Shown here piece by piece: positions 36,478-46,326 of a stretch of DNA of 64,000 nt. The stretch's first letter is position 1; the number at the start of each line of letters is the position of its first letter. The stretch comes from Aquiflexum sp. TKW24L (GTDB taxonomy: Bacteria; Bacteroidota; Bacteroidia; Cytophagales; Cyclobacteriaceae). The stretch covers positions 1 to 64,000 of the forward strand of contig NZ_JAMFLG010000005.1 in the NCBI RefSeq assembly GCF_023502205.1, written 5' to 3'. The notes below the pieces were generated by a model, which was not told where the DNA came from, made no database searches, and saw only the letters and a program-made list of their open reading frames with translations. The translations under genes and the position numbers were made by a program.

Positions 36478-39400
36478 ATGAGACAGGCTCAACGAATTCT
36501 TTTATTGTTTATGTCTGAAGGCGCAAAAGTTTCTTTTCAAAATATTCTACTTACTGTAAAAAAGTATGAAGGTGGCAGATTTGAACTGCTTTACATTTCC
36601 TCTGAAATTAGAAATATCCTGACCGAAGGCGAAAAGTTTTATGAAGAGGCATTTTTTGAAAAATCCTTTCCAACTTTACCACGTCCATTTTTTGAATATT
36701 TATTTCAAATCCTAGGAAATGGGGATAAAACAATCTGCCCTCTCACCTGGAAGCAGAAGTATTTCAGATTTGTTCAGATAGAGGGCTACGTGATTTCCCA
36801 AGAGGACAATTCCTACCTTATCAATGTCCTGATTTCGCAGATACCCTTTGACAGCCATGTAAAGTTTTCGTGGATGTTAGACAAATCCGAGGGGAATGTT
36901 TTTACAGGAATTCATTCAGGAAAGGCCCTCACCTCTATTTCAGAATGGAAATCATATTTTTCTTCCAAGTTCAATTTTATTTCTGAAAAAAGTTTCAATG
37001 GTTTTCTGGAAAGTGATAACACATCTGTTCTGTCAATATTTCCAGGACATATTTATTTGTCTAAGAAAGTATTGAACAAGGATCACTATTTGTTCCAACT
37101 GGAATACGGATTGGTTCCTTCATACCCCATTTCAGAATCGGTACTGCAGGACAACCAAACGGTTACAAAACAAGCGCCGATTTATTATGAATATGACCTA
37201 AAGACCGATCAAATCCACTTTTCGGGAAATCTCGAAGGAATGTTGGGCCATGCTCAGGGATTTTTTGAAAATTTTTCTTCAAAAGACTGGGTCAATCTCG
37301 TCCATCCTTTGGACAGACATTACTTTAATATAGGCTTTGATCATGATTCGAAAATCATCTACAGAATCAATCATGCCGATGGAAGCTATGTCTATGTGCA
37401 GGATGAAGTCAACAAGCTTTTGGAGGACCCAAACAGCTCAGGGACATCATTGGGAATCATCACAGATATCACAGCTCTGAAAGAAATCGAGAAAGAGTTA
37501 TTGGAACATAAGACTATCCTAGATCAACTCACCGGCGTAGTGCCCGGCATGGTGTATATGCTGAAGGCTTTTCCTGACGGCAGCAGAAGGTTTGTTTTTG
37601 TCAGCGAGGGAAGCAAAAACCTTTGGGAACTTGAGCCATTCACGATCATGGAAGGTGTTTCAAGTATCAGGGAATTGGTCCATCCGGAAGATTTAGAACA
37701 GGTTGAATTGGCCGATAAAATGGCATATCAAAAGAACCAGAAATTTGAAAGCACCTTTAGGATCATTACACCTTCAGGAAAGGAAAAATGGATTTATGGT
37801 GCTTCCAACAGGCTCAAGCAATTCCCCAAAGAATCTATTTGGGCAGGGTTTTTCATTGATATCACGTATACCAAGCAAAAAGAGACTGAATCCTATTTGC
37901 TGCTCAACAGGTACAAGGTCCTGTTTGATGAAAATCCACTTCCGATATTCCAATATGACAGTCAGGGGATTATTTTGGATGTGAATAAGCAGTTTATGAG
38001 TAAAGTGGATGTGAAAGATCCATCACAAATGATAGGCAAAAACATGTTTGACCTGATCAAGGGACATCCCATAAAAAAGGCCTATAAAGACAGCATTGAA
38101 AAAGGGAAGGGATTTTATGAGGGTCCTTACATCAGTCATTTCAACAAAAAACTTTATCATGTCCGCGTCAACGCCAAATCTGTTGAGGATGGAAAAGTAT
38201 TTCAAGCAATTTTGGAGGATATCAGTGAGCAACAGTATGTTTCAAATATCCTGTCCGAATTGACCGAAAGGACCTCAATGTTTAGTGGACAGGAGTTTTT
38301 TGATGCCCTGACTTCATTTCTTTCCGAAAAGTTGAATATGTCCAATTGCTTTATTGCAGAAGTGGACGAAAAGACCCAAAAAGCCAACATACTCTCTTAC
38401 TATAAAAACGGGGTTCGGGCAGAAAATTTCCAGTATTCATTGGTGGATGCACCTGGTTACGACTGTCTGATTTCCAAAGATCCATTTATAATCCAAAACG
38501 GTGCGGCAGCCAAATATCCCAACGATACGGCTTTAGCGGACATGGGCATCTCCACCTACATGGGAGTCCCCATCATTGATATTGACAAAAACCGGTTAGG
38601 AATCCTCGTATTGATGGACGATAAAGACCATCCATACAGTTTGGGGCTTTCGGGATTGTTGACTGTACTATCCGATAGGATTGGAGCGGAATTGAACAGA
38701 CTCCACTTCGAAAAAAAGCTCATCTCATCAGAATTGCTTTTCAGGAGTATTGCGGAAAACTTTCCCAATGGTACAATCGAAATTTTGGACAAGGATTACA
38801 ACTATGTATTCACTGATGGAAAAGGTTACCAATCCTTACAGATTGATCAAAAGAAATTGATAGGAACCCCGCACCTTTCCATATATGACAAATCTACATC
38901 TGATAATGTAAAAGATTTTTTGCAAAAGGTCCTTTTAGGAGAATCAGTGATCTTTGAAGTCATGGTAGACAACCAATATTACCTGAAAAACGGTGTCCCG
39001 CTGACCAACAGTTCCCATCAGATAGACAGGATTCTGCTTGTAACCCAAAACATTACAGAATCCAAGATTGCAGAATCCGAACGCGAAAGGCTTATCAAAG
39101 ATCTTAAATCCCAAAATGAAGAGCTTCAGCGCTTCGCCTATATCATTTCTCATAATCTCCGGGCACCCATTGTCAATATCACCTCGCTTCTTGACTTATA
39201 CAACTACAAAGATCCTGCTGATGAGGAGAATATAGAAATCATTGCAAACCTTAAAATTTCCACTCAAATACTGAATGCCACCCTAGAAGACCTAATCGAA
39301 GTAGTCTCAATTAAAAAGAATAAACTGCCGAAAATAGAAAGGGTCAGTTTTAGAAAACTGCTGAAAAATATTGAGAGAAGTTTGTCAAAACAATTCCATG

Positions 39401-39810
39401 AATCAGGAGCTGTGATAGTAAGTGATTATAGTTCAGCTCCTTATATCAATTACATCTATTCTCATTTGGAAAACTTCATCATCAACCTGACCACCAATTC
39501 CATAAAATACAAACATCCTGACCGAAACCCGGTCATCGAGATCAACTGTTATTTGGAGGAAGGATATACCGTAATTGAATTCACGGACAATGGTATTGGG
39601 TTAGATTTGGATAGATATAAGGACCGGTTATTTGGATTATACCAGAGATTTCATTCCCATGTTGATGGAAAGGGATTGGGTCTATACCTGATCCGAGAAC
39701 AAATCAGGGCGCATGACGGCAACCTTCGGGTAGAAAGTACCGTGGGAGTAGGGACAACATTCTACATCCATCTCAAGAATATGAAAGCAAATTTCCCTGA
39801 AGAGAATTAA
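36478..39810 (+). CDS. PAS/GAF sensor histidine kinase
   Basis: A cytoplasmic sensor kinase of 1,110 residues with several PAS domains. An N-terminal sensor-like region is followed by PAS segments near 240-340 (HFSGNLEGMLGHAQGFFENF), 350-465 and 480-580 (YDSQGIILDVNKQFMSK). A GAF domain spans about 590-745, followed by a further PAS. The HisKA box FAYIISHNLRAPIVNI lies near 890, then an N-box (TNSIKYKHPDRNP), DNGIGL and GLGLYL. No response regulator is adjacent. Upstream candidate starts are TTG 36463 and ATG 36511; ATG 36478 is a compromise. The sensed signal is unknown. Confidence 0.85.
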   Translation: MRQAQRILLLFMSEGAKVSFQNILLTVKKYEGGRFELLYISSEIRNILTEGEKFYEEAFFEKSFPTLPRPFFEYLFQILGNGDKTICPLTWKQKYFRFVQIEGYVISQEDNSYLINVLISQIPFDSHVKFSWMLDKSEGNVFTGIHSGKALTSISEWKSYFSSKFNFISEKSFNGFLESDNTSVLSIFPGHIYLSKKVLNKDHYLFQLEYGLVPSYPISESVLQDNQTVTKQAPIYYEYDLKTDQIHFSGNLEGMLGHAQGFFENFSSKDWVNLVHPLDRHYFNIGFDHDSKIIYRINHADGSYVYVQDEVNKLLEDPNSSGTSLGIITDITALKEIEKELLEHKTILDQLTGVVPGMVYMLKAFPDGSRRFVFVSEGSKNLWELEPFTIMEGVSSIRELVHPEDLEQVELADKMAYQKNQKFESTFRIITPSGKEKWIYGASNRLKQFPKESIWAGFFIDITYTKQKETESYLLLNRYKVLFDENPLPIFQYDSQGIILDVNKQFMSKVDVKDPSQMIGKNMFDLIKGHPIKKAYKDSIEKGKGFYEGPYISHFNKKLYHVRVNAKSVEDGKVFQAILEDISEQQYVSNILSELTERTSMFSGQEFFDALTSFLSEKLNMSNCFIAEVDEKTQKANILSYYKNGVRAENFQYSLVDAPGYDCLISKDPFIIQNGAAAKYPNDTALADMGISTYMGVPIIDIDKNRLGILVLMDDKDHPYSLGLSGLLTVLSDRIGAELNRLHFEKKLISSELLFRSIAENFPNGTIEILDKDYNYVFTDGKGYQSLQIDQKKLIGTPHLSIYDKSTSDNVKDFLQKVLLGESVIFEVMVDNQYYLKNGVPLTNSSHQIDRILLVTQNITESKIAESERERLIKDLKSQNEELQRFAYIISHNLRAPIVNITSLLDLYNYKDPADEENIEIIANLKISTQILNATLEDLIEVVSIKKNKLPKIERVSFRKLLKNIERSLSKQFHESGAVIVSDYSSAPYINYIYSHLENFIINLTTNSIKYKHPDRNPVIEINCYLEEGYTVIEFTDNGIGLDLDRYKDRLFGLYQRFHSHVDGKGLGLYLIREQIRAHDGNLRVESTVGVGTTFYIHLKNMKANFPEEN

Positions 39811-40038
39811 CACAGTGGATATGCTAAATCATGCCCATAGATCTAGATCCTTTGATGTACGGGATGGAAGTAGGAAGACGGAAGTTGGAGTCCCTTTTAC
39901 TCATTATAAAGGACTTAAAAAGATCAGCATTCATTTGGGGTGCATTCTCTACATTCTTGAAAAAATATCAGTAGACCAAATACAAAAGATATTGCCATCA
40001 AAGTCTTAATTTTGTGAATCTTTAAACAAATCCAGAAA

Positions 40039-40629
40039 ATGAAAAAAGCACTCATTCCTATTTTGATCATCGCCGTCATTGGCATCTTTATGTACACCAA
40101 AGCGGTAGGGGTCTATAATATGTTTGTCCAAAATGAAGAAACCATCAATGGCCAATGGGCAGAAGTCGAAACCCAATACCAAAGAAGAGCGGACTTGATT
40201 CCGAATCTTGTGAATACAGTCAAGGGCTATGCAGATTTTGAACAAGAAACATTGACTGGTGTCATCGAAGCCCGTGCAAAAGCAACTTCGATTAATATCA
40301 ATGCCAACGACCTGAGTCCTGACAAAATAGCTCAATTTCAGGAAGCCCAGGACCAACTTAGCGGTGCTTTGAGCAGATTATTGGTAACGGTAGAAAGATA
40401 CCCTGACTTAAAAGCCAATCAAAATTTTCTTGAGCTCCAAGCTCAACTCGAAGGAACCGAGAACAGAATTGCTGTTGCGAGAAGAAATTTTAATCAATCT
40501 GTACAGGCTTATAATTCAGACCTGAGAAAATTCCCAAACAACCTATTCGCAGGTTGGTATGGATTTGAAACCAAAGGCTATTTTGAAGCTGCGGCCGGTT
40601 CTGAAAATGCCCCCACAGTACAATTCTAA
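40039..40629 (+). CDS. LemA family protein
   Basis: A 196-residue LemA protein: one N-terminal transmembrane helix (about 4-22), then the helical LemA domain with YNMFVQNEETINGQWAEVE, QYQRRADLIPNLVNTVKGY and RRNFNQSVQAYNSDLRKFP. LemA proteins sit in the inner membrane with an outward or inward helical body; their role is poorly known. It begins a LemA-TPM-TPM operon with the next gene 5 bp away, a common bacterial arrangement. Confidence 0.9.
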   Translation: MKKALIPILIIAVIGIFMYTKAVGVYNMFVQNEETINGQWAEVETQYQRRADLIPNLVNTVKGYADFEQETLTGVIEARAKATSININANDLSPDKIAQFQEAQDQLSGALSRLLVTVERYPDLKANQNFLELQAQLEGTENRIAVARRNFNQSVQAYNSDLRKFPNNLFAGWYGFETKGYFEAAAGSENAPTVQF

Positions 40630-40634
40630 GAAAT

Positions 40635-41069
40635 ATGGCAGAACATCTTTTTTCTCAAGAGGATAAAAACAGAATCGTGTCAGCCATTGCAGCTGCTGAA
40701 ATGGCAACCTCTGGGGAAATTCAGGTTCATATCGAAAACCACTGCCGCCTTGACGTTTTGGACAGGGCTGCAGAGGTTTTTGAAACCCTCAAAATGCACA
40801 AAACCATAGAAAGGAATGCCGTTCTTTTTTATTTGGCTGTGGCGGACCACAAGTTTGCCATCCTAGGTGACTCCGGTATAAACAAAGTGGTTCCGAAAAA
40901 TTTTTGGGAGAACATCAAAGAAGAAATGGGGAAGTCATTTAAGCAACATGCTTTTACCGAAGGCTTGGCAAATGCCATAGAAGCTTGTGGTCAGCAGTTG
41001 AAAACTCACTTTCCCTACGACAATAAAGGAGACATCAACGAATTACCGGATGAAATTTCCTTTGGATAA
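40635..41069 (+). CDS. TPM-domain protein, soluble
   Basis: A 144-residue protein with the TPM (formerly DUF477) domain: SAIAAAEMATSGEIQVHIE, NAVLFYLAVADHKFAILGDSGINKVVP and FTEGLANAIEACGQQLKTHFP. It has no signal peptide, unlike its larger neighbour. It lies 5 bp after lemA and 7 bp before the second TPM gene. TPM domains have been linked to photosystem repair and phosphatase activity in plants; the bacterial role is unclear. Confidence 0.85.
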   Translation: MAEHLFSQEDKNRIVSAIAAAEMATSGEIQVHIENHCRLDVLDRAAEVFETLKMHKTIERNAVLFYLAVADHKFAILGDSGINKVVPKNFWENIKEEMGKSFKQHAFTEGLANAIEACGQQLKTHFPYDNKGDINELPDEISFG

Positions 41070-41076
41070 CACCATC

Positions 41077-41877
41077 ATGATCTATAGATATTCCCTTTCA
41101 CTATTATTGTTATTATTCTTAACCGGAAATATGGCAGCACAGGGAGATTTTCCTGCGGTGCCTAATCCGCCAAGATTAGTCAATGATTTTACAAATACCC
41201 TTTCTTCCGGCGAGGTTGCTAGTTTGGAAAGTAAGCTTGTTGCATACAATGACAGCACTTCCACCCAAGTGACTATAGTGATGATCCGATCAATCGGACC
41301 ATATGACATCAGCGATTACACATTTCAATTGGGTGAAAAGTGGGGCATCGGACAAGCAAAGCTGGACAATGGTGTTTTGATCTTAGCAGCAATGGATGAC
41401 AGAAAAGTGTTCATTGCCACAGGATATGGAATGGAGGGTGTTTTGCCAGATATTTTGGCAAAAAGAATTGTCGATCAACTGATTGTGCCGAATTTCAAAA
41501 TGGAGGCCTATTATGAAGGGTTAGACAAGGCAACAGACATGATTTTCAAACTGGCTTCAGGGGAATATGAAGCTGAAAAAATGACCTCAACGGGCGAACA
41601 TGGAGGAGCGATTGTTTTCTTTTTGTTCTTCATTTTTATATTCGTCATTCTTCCTTTGATCAAAAATAGGAAAGACAATGACAACCACATGGGGGGCAAA
41701 GGTGGCGGAATCGATCTCTTTACCTCAATCATGCTGGCCAATATGCTCAAAGGTGGTGGTAAGGGTAAGTTCGGTGATTTTTCATCAGGACGTGGTGGAT
41801 TTGGTGGTGGCGGAGGAGGTTTTGGTGGGTTCGGTGGTGGGTCCTTTGGAGGTGGAGGAGCTGGGGGAAGCTGGTAA
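41077..41877 (+). CDS. TPM-domain membrane protein with glycine-rich tail
   Basis: A 266-residue secreted, membrane-anchored protein: signal peptide (MIYRYSLSLLLLLFLTGNMAAQ), a periplasmic TPM domain (STQVTIVMIRSIGPYDI, GVLILAAMDDRKVFIATGYGMEG), a transmembrane helix near 180-200 (IVFFLFFIFIFVILPL) and a cytoplasmic tail ending in a long run of GG(F/S) repeats. ATG at 41077 was chosen over 41050 because it starts the signal peptide and does not overlap the gene before. The glycine-rich tail is characteristic of this family. Confidence 0.88.
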   Translation: MIYRYSLSLLLLLFLTGNMAAQGDFPAVPNPPRLVNDFTNTLSSGEVASLESKLVAYNDSTSTQVTIVMIRSIGPYDISDYTFQLGEKWGIGQAKLDNGVLILAAMDDRKVFIATGYGMEGVLPDILAKRIVDQLIVPNFKMEAYYEGLDKATDMIFKLASGEYEAEKMTSTGEHGGAIVFFLFFIFIFVILPLIKNRKDNDNHMGGKGGGIDLFTSIMLANMLKGGGKGKFGDFSSGRGGFGGGGGGFGGFGGGSFGGGGAGGSW

Positions 41878-43035
41878 TCAGGCGTATTTCATCAATAGAT
41901 TGAGGTATTTTCTATCAAGCTTTTGTCCCTGCCAATCTTCATAGGCCACATCCTGTCGCCCGGAATTCAGTATTCCAAAAGTTCCTGAAAACTCCCATAT
42001 TCCAAATCCGATTCCCTTTTCGTGCAAAATATCCAAGACATCTTCAAACCAAGCCAAAAATACGGCATGTGGAGTTTTGTTATAAGCGCCACATTCACCA
42101 CAATGCACACCGACACCCATTTCCATTAAGGCAAACCAAGGGGCATAATATCTTTCAAGCATTTCCTTATTATACATTTTACCGTTGTATTCTCCTGGCC
42201 AAACAGGTAGGGGAAGAATGTCAGTATCCTTATATACCCAGGGAGCTTGGTAATGAGAAACAATCATCGGATGGTAAGCGCGGCAACTTTGGGCAATGCC
42301 TAGGTCAGCCAATTCAGGTACCCCAATCCCGCCACCTCCATTTCCATCTGCTATCACCAAACGGGATGACTTTACATGCTTGATGGTTTGCACAGCTGCT
42401 TTCGCAACGCGATAATAATCTTCTACCGGAACTGGTCCTCCGGGAGAATGCTGGTCATTGACATCCTGACGCATAAATGGCTCGTTGACCAGGTCAAAGC
42501 TGAGCTTTTTAGAGCTTATGTGTTTATATCGTTTTGCCCACATTTCCCAATGTGCACAAAAAGCATCCAATGCTTCTTGGTCTTTCCATAGGTTGTAAGG
42601 CTCCACAAACCCTGCATTGATACAAAATCCCGGCGCCCGATGTAGATTCAGACTGACATGAAGACCTTGTTTGTGGGCTTGATAAATGAGATTGTCTATC
42701 TCTTCAAGTCGTCTTTCATCAAAATTCAAAACCTCTTCAGCCAAAATCGGCCTTGACCGGTCAAATTTGAGGTAAGCAGGATAAGAAATAGGTACACGGA
42801 CAAAATCAAATCCCCAATCTGCCATCCATTTGAAGTGTTCGACAGGGTTTTTTCTTCCTTTATCAGCATCAGGATCAAAAAAATCCAATAGGTTGAAACC
42901 CCTCCATTTTGGAAGTTTATTTTTAGGTTTTGGTAATTCAGATGCAAACAAGGTATTTGCTCCAAAAGTAAAACCCGCAGCCATTAGACTTGACTTGACC
43001 AAAAAATCCCTGCGGCTGTTATTATTGTTTTGCAT
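41878..43035 (-). CDS. GH5-like cellulase family glycoside hydrolase, Tat-exported
   Basis: A 385-residue TIM-barrel glycosidase. The Tat signal RRDFLVKSSLMAAG begins near residue 8. The acid/base Glu is in LSFDLVNEPFM and the likely nucleophile Glu in GVHCGECGAYN. The segment GFDFVRVPISYPAYL is also typical of family GH5. The likely role is hydrolysis of beta-linked glucans or mannans in the periplasm. An in-frame TTG at 43059 would extend it, but ATG at 43035 is preferred. It is convergent with the TPM gene, whose stop directly abuts its stop. Confidence 0.8.
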   Translation of the reverse strand: MQNNNNSRRDFLVKSSLMAAGFTFGANTLFASELPKPKNKLPKWRGFNLLDFFDPDADKGRKNPVEHFKWMADWGFDFVRVPISYPAYLKFDRSRPILAEEVLNFDERRLEEIDNLIYQAHKQGLHVSLNLHRAPGFCINAGFVEPYNLWKDQEALDAFCAHWEMWAKRYKHISSKKLSFDLVNEPFMRQDVNDQHSPGGPVPVEDYYRVAKAAVQTIKHVKSSRLVIADGNGGGGIGVPELADLGIAQSCRAYHPMIVSHYQAPWVYKDTDILPLPVWPGEYNGKMYNKEMLERYYAPWFALMEMGVGVHCGECGAYNKTPHAVFLAWFEDVLDILHEKGIGFGIWEFSGTFGILNSGRQDVAYEDWQGQKLDRKYLNLLMKYA

Positions 43036-43137
43036 AGAAATGGTTAAATCATGAGTCAAAGTAAAACTTGATAATTGTGGATCAAATTTGATTTATGTAA
43101 AAGGTTAAGTCTTCAAAACATTTTTCTGCCAAAAAAC

Positions 43138-43842
43138 CTATTGGTTCTTACCTGCCGCAATTACTGCCAAATCGACCACCTTACTTCCCTTCTCAAGCAA
43201 GACATTGGCACAGGTAATCAAAGTCGCCCCGGTAGTCATCACATCGTCTACAAGGAGCAACCTTTTTCCATGGACTTCATTTTGAGGATCAACATCAAAT
43301 ACTTCTGCTACGTTTTCAATCCGCTCTATCCTCGATTTTCTGGTCTGGGTCTCTGTAAACTGCACCCGAATAAGGGATAAAATGACAGGAACATCCAAAG
43401 CTTCTGATAAACCTTTTGCAAATTGTTCACTTTGGTTATATCCTCTTTTTCTTTGTTTCAGGGGATGAAGTGGAACAGGAATTATCTGATCCCAATTGCT
43501 ACCAAAACCGTTTTCCCTGAGGACATTTCCGTACAATCTTCCCAATTCAACCCCAATTTCGGGCTTGTTTTTATATTTTAATTGGTGTAAGAGACTTTGA
43601 CTGGCTCCTTTTTTTGAAAACCTTAAAAAAGACATGACCAAGTTGGGTTGGGTCAGACCCATGATCTTGGTAACCAATTCATTGTTTTGAGGTCTGAGAT
43701 GGTAATTGGTTACCGGAAGGCTCGCAATGCATATTTTGCACAGCTGATCTTCAAAGTCAAACAGACTCCTTTTGCAAAGGCAGCAGGTTTTGGGAAAAAC
43801 CAAAGCCAAAAAATCATCAAAAATCCTAATATACGTTTTCAA
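43138..43842 (-). CDS. comF: ComF family phosphoribosyltransferase-like protein
   Basis: A 234-residue ComF-family protein. An N-terminal zinc-finger-like region (CCLCKRSLF, QLCKICIAS) precedes a PRTase domain with IPVPLHPLKQRKRGYNQSE and the PRPP loop LLLVDDVMTTGATL near 196. ComF helps DNA uptake in naturally competent bacteria by handling incoming single-stranded DNA. The start appears to be TTG; no ATG lies in frame before the upstream stop. It stands alone and divergent from the AhpD-like gene. Confidence 0.85.
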   Translation of the reverse strand: MKTYIRIFDDFLALVFPKTCCLCKRSLFDFEDQLCKICIASLPVTNYHLRPQNNELVTKIMGLTQPNLVMSFLRFSKKGASQSLLHQLKYKNKPEIGVELGRLYGNVLRENGFGSNWDQIIPVPLHPLKQRKRGYNQSEQFAKGLSEALDVPVILSLIRVQFTETQTRKSRIERIENVAEVFDVDPQNEVHGKRLLLVDDVMTTGATLITCANVLLEKGSKVVDLAVIAAGKNQ

Positions 43843-43913
43843 AATGGGCTGTTCGAACTGAATGACTGTAAATACCTGTTATATTTGCAATTGACTAAAC
43901 ACCTTAAAATTTA

Positions 43914-44270
43914 ATGAATTTAATAGAAGAATTCAATGCCTATAGGAGCGAAATGAATGAAAAAATCATGGCTTCGGATAACAAGGTCATCAAGCGTTTT
44001 TTTAATCTTGACACCAATACCTATGCCGAAGGTGCATTGGATATCAAAACCAAAGAAATGATCGGTTTAGCATGTTCGATGGTATTAAGATGTGATGATT
44101 GTATTAAGTATCATTTGGGCAAAGCACATGAGGCAGGATTGAATAAAGAGCAGATTTTTGAGGTTTTTTCAATCGCTACCATCATTGGAGGTTCTATTGT
44201 TATTCCTCATTTGAGAAGGGCTGTGGAATATTGGGAATTATTGGAACAAGAAGGAAAAAGTGATGTTTAA
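43914..44270 (+). CDS. carboxymuconolactone decarboxylase/AhpD-like protein
   Basis: A 118-residue all-helical protein of the CMD/AhpD family. The redox motif CDDCIKYHLGKAHEAG has the CxxC plus distant His that defines AhpD-type alkylhydroperoxidases, so a thiol-dependent peroxidase role fits better than decarboxylation. It overlaps the next small gene by eight bases and begins the plus-strand housekeeping run up to the origin candidate. Confidence 0.85.
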   Translation: MNLIEEFNAYRSEMNEKIMASDNKVIKRFFNLDTNTYAEGALDIKTKEMIGLACSMVLRCDDCIKYHLGKAHEAGLNKEQIFEVFSIATIIGGSIVIPHLRRAVEYWELLEQEGKSDV

Positions 44271-44625
44271 AAAAGACCTTGACCTCGAAAAGCGATGGAG
44301 TAAACTTCTCAAAGGAATGGAGGAGTTGGTTGGAAAGAAACCTAATGACCTGAATGGCGTTTTGTTTTTGATCGGAGTGCAGGAATTGGGACAGGGAAAT
44401 AGAAGTTTTTCCAAAGAACAAAAACAAGACTTGATCCATATAGGAATCTGCAGGGTATTAAGTCAAGCAGGGTTTTATGACTTAGACTACATTGACCAAG
44501 ATGGATGGCCACACTGGAAGCTCGTAAACAAACTCCCACATTTCGACGTGTTAGAACAGGAGAAATTATTGAAAATACAGGTTCTGGAATATTTTGAAAC
44601 TGAATTTCAAATAGAAATTAAATAG
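44263..44625 (+). CDS. conserved small protein of unknown function
   Basis: A 120-residue soluble protein, not recognised by name. It has an N-terminal helix, LNGVLFLIGVQELGQG in the middle, and DLIHIGICRVLSQAGFYDL with DGWPHWKLVNKLP near the end. The frame also opens at a GTG just before the ATG. The eight-base overlap with the AhpD-like gene and its place beside xth suggest it is a real, co-transcribed gene. Confidence 0.7.
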   Translation: MFKKDLDLEKRWSKLLKGMEELVGKKPNDLNGVLFLIGVQELGQGNRSFSKEQKQDLIHIGICRVLSQAGFYDLDYIDQDGWPHWKLVNKLPHFDVLEQEKLLKIQVLEYFETEFQIEIK

Positions 44626-44657
44626 AAATAATCTATAATCAAGGTAATCTAAGTATC

Positions 44658-45425
44658 ATGAAAATCGTATCCTATAACGTCAATGGAATCCGCGCTGCAC
44701 TTACTAAGGGATTTGCAGAATGGTTAAAAGCCACAGATCCTGATATCATAGGATTACAGGAAATCAAAGCTGAGGAAAGCCAAATTGACAAAACCATATT
44801 TGAAGATATGGGATATCACATATATTGGTATCCTGCTGCAAAAAAAGGATATAGCGGAGTGGCCATTTTGACCAAGATAAAACCAAAGCATGTTGAGTAT
44901 GGTGTTAAGCATCAGTTTTATGATGATGAGGGAAGAATTCTAAGAGCTGATTTTGATGGATTTTCTTTTATGTCCGCATATTTCCCCTCGGGTACCACGG
45001 GTGATATCCGACAGGTATTTAAGTATAAATTCTTAGATGATATATATGGCTATTCCCAAGATTTAATAAAAAAATTGCCTAATTTGATTTTAAGTGGAGA
45101 CTATAACATCTGCCATAAACCAATTGACATCCATAATCCTGTATCGAATAAAAACTCCTCGGGCTTTCTTCCTGAAGAAAGGGCTTGGATGGATAAGTTT
45201 ACAGGATCAGGATTTATAGATACCTTCAGGCTCTTCAATCCCAATCCTCATCATTACACATGGTGGAGCTATAGAGCAGGATCAAGGTCTAAAAATCTTG
45301 GTTGGCGGATTGATTACCATATGGCAACCGAGCCTTTGAAAGAAAAAATAAAGCGCTCGATCACACTACCAGATGCATTACATTCTGATCATTGTCCGAT
45401 CATGATAGAAATAGATAAATATTAA
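44658..45425 (+). CDS. xth: exodeoxyribonuclease III
   Basis: A 255-residue AP endonuclease/3'-5' exonuclease of the ExoIII family that repairs abasic sites and 3' blocks. Motifs: SYNVNGIRAA at the N-terminus, DIIGLQEIKAEE with the metal-binding Glu, SGDYNICHKPIDI, a YTWWSYRAGSR segment, WRIDYH and the terminal SDHCPIMIEI with the catalytic His. The length matches the family. Confidence 0.93.
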   Translation: MKIVSYNVNGIRAALTKGFAEWLKATDPDIIGLQEIKAEESQIDKTIFEDMGYHIYWYPAAKKGYSGVAILTKIKPKHVEYGVKHQFYDDEGRILRADFDGFSFMSAYFPSGTTGDIRQVFKYKFLDDIYGYSQDLIKKLPNLILSGDYNICHKPIDIHNPVSNKNSSGFLPEERAWMDKFTGSGFIDTFRLFNPNPHHYTWWSYRAGSRSKNLGWRIDYHMATEPLKEKIKRSITLPDALHSDHCPIMIEIDKY

Positions 45426-45453
45426 ATAAAACCTATATATCAATATATTTTCC

Positions 45454-45852
45454 ATGAATTCCATTAAAATTTCAATTCCTTCCCTAATAGAGAATATAAA
45501 GATCATAGAAAGCTTTATAGATAATGCCCGGGAAAAGTACCCTATTAATGAGGACATCTATGGAAACATTATGATTTCTGTCACAGAGTGTGTCACTAAT
45601 GCCATTGTGCATGGGAATAATTTGGATGTGAATAAAAAGGTTGACCTTGAACTGCACCTTGACGAAAACCAAGTTGAATTTGTCATAGTAGATGAAGGAA
45701 ATGGTTTTGATTTTGATCACCTCATAGACCCAACAGCACCTGAAAACTTAGAAAAGGCAGGCGGCAGAGGAATATTCATCATGAAGCATCTTGCTGACGG
45801 AATCAAATTTGAAGAAAGTGGAAGAAAAACCACGTTAACTTTCTACATGTAA
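45454..45852 (+). CDS. RsbW-like serine/threonine anti-sigma kinase
   Basis: A 132-residue GHKL ATP-binding protein of the RsbW/SpoIIAB group. The N-box TECVTNAIVHGNN and the ATP-lid segments VDEGNGFDF and GGRGIFIMKHLADGI are intact. Such kinases regulate alternative sigma factors or anti-anti-sigma proteins by phosphorylation. In Bacteroidota it is commonly found just before ybeY, as here (two bases apart). No partner sigma factor lies in the window. Confidence 0.85.
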   Translation: MNSIKISIPSLIENIKIIESFIDNAREKYPINEDIYGNIMISVTECVTNAIVHGNNLDVNKKVDLELHLDENQVEFVIVDEGNGFDFDHLIDPTAPENLEKAGGRGIFIMKHLADGIKFEESGRKTTLTFYM

Positions 45853-45853
45853 A

Positions 45854-46312
45854 ATGGCAATTCTTTTTTTCGAAGAAGACATCAAATTTTCCATGCAGGA
45901 AAAAACCAAAACCAAAAAATGGTTAAAGGAAATTGCAAATCTTCAAGGTTTTAAAGTTAGCGAACTCAATTACATTTTTTGTTCAGACGAATACTTATAT
46001 AATATTAATGTCGAATACCTTGATCACAAAACCTATACTGATATCATCACCTTTGACAATTCAGAAAAGGAAAAAGAAATTGAAGGTGATATATTCGTAA
46101 GTATTGACAGGGTCAAAGAAAATGCACTAAAAGAAAACGTCCCCTTTGAAAAAGAATTGTTACGTGTAATGAGTCATGGTTTGTTACACCTGATGGGCTA
46201 TAAGGATAAAAGGGAAGAAGATATAAACACAATGAGAGAAATGGAAAACAAAGCCATCACTCTATATGAAAATCAAACTGTTTCACGTGAAACAATTAAA
46301 CACAAATCTTAA
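45854..46312 (+). CDS. ybeY: endoribonuclease YbeY
   Basis: A 152-residue YbeY that matures 16S rRNA and degrades defective ribosomes. The metal site is SHGLLHLMGYKDKREED; the third ligand position reads KD instead of the usual DH, as I recall for many Bacteroidota homologues. The central segment TDIITFDNS and GDIFVSIDRVKENA are also diagnostic. Its last 35 bases contain one complete parS site (46279-46294), translated as part of the C-terminus TVSRETIK. Confidence 0.9.
   Translation: MAILFFEEDIKFSMQEKTKTKKWLKEIANLQGFKVSELNYIFCSDEYLYNINVEYLDHKTYTDIITFDNSEKEKEIEGDIFVSIDRVKENALKENVPFEKELLRVMSHGLLHLMGYKDKREEDINTMREMENKAITLYENQTVSRETIKHKS
46279..46294. promoter_or_regulatory. parS centromere-like site 1 (ParB binding)
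   Basis: TGTTTCACGTGAAACA is an exact match to the bacterial parS consensus, as known from Bacillus and many other groups. It lies inside the 3' end of ybeY, 33 bases before site 2. Confidence 0.9.
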
Positions 46313-46326
46313 GTCAGTTTTGAATT

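Noticed and set aside
39815-40009. Small open frame of 64 codons after the histidine kinase
   Set aside because: No recognisable pattern, no good ribosome site and composition unlike neighbouring genes.
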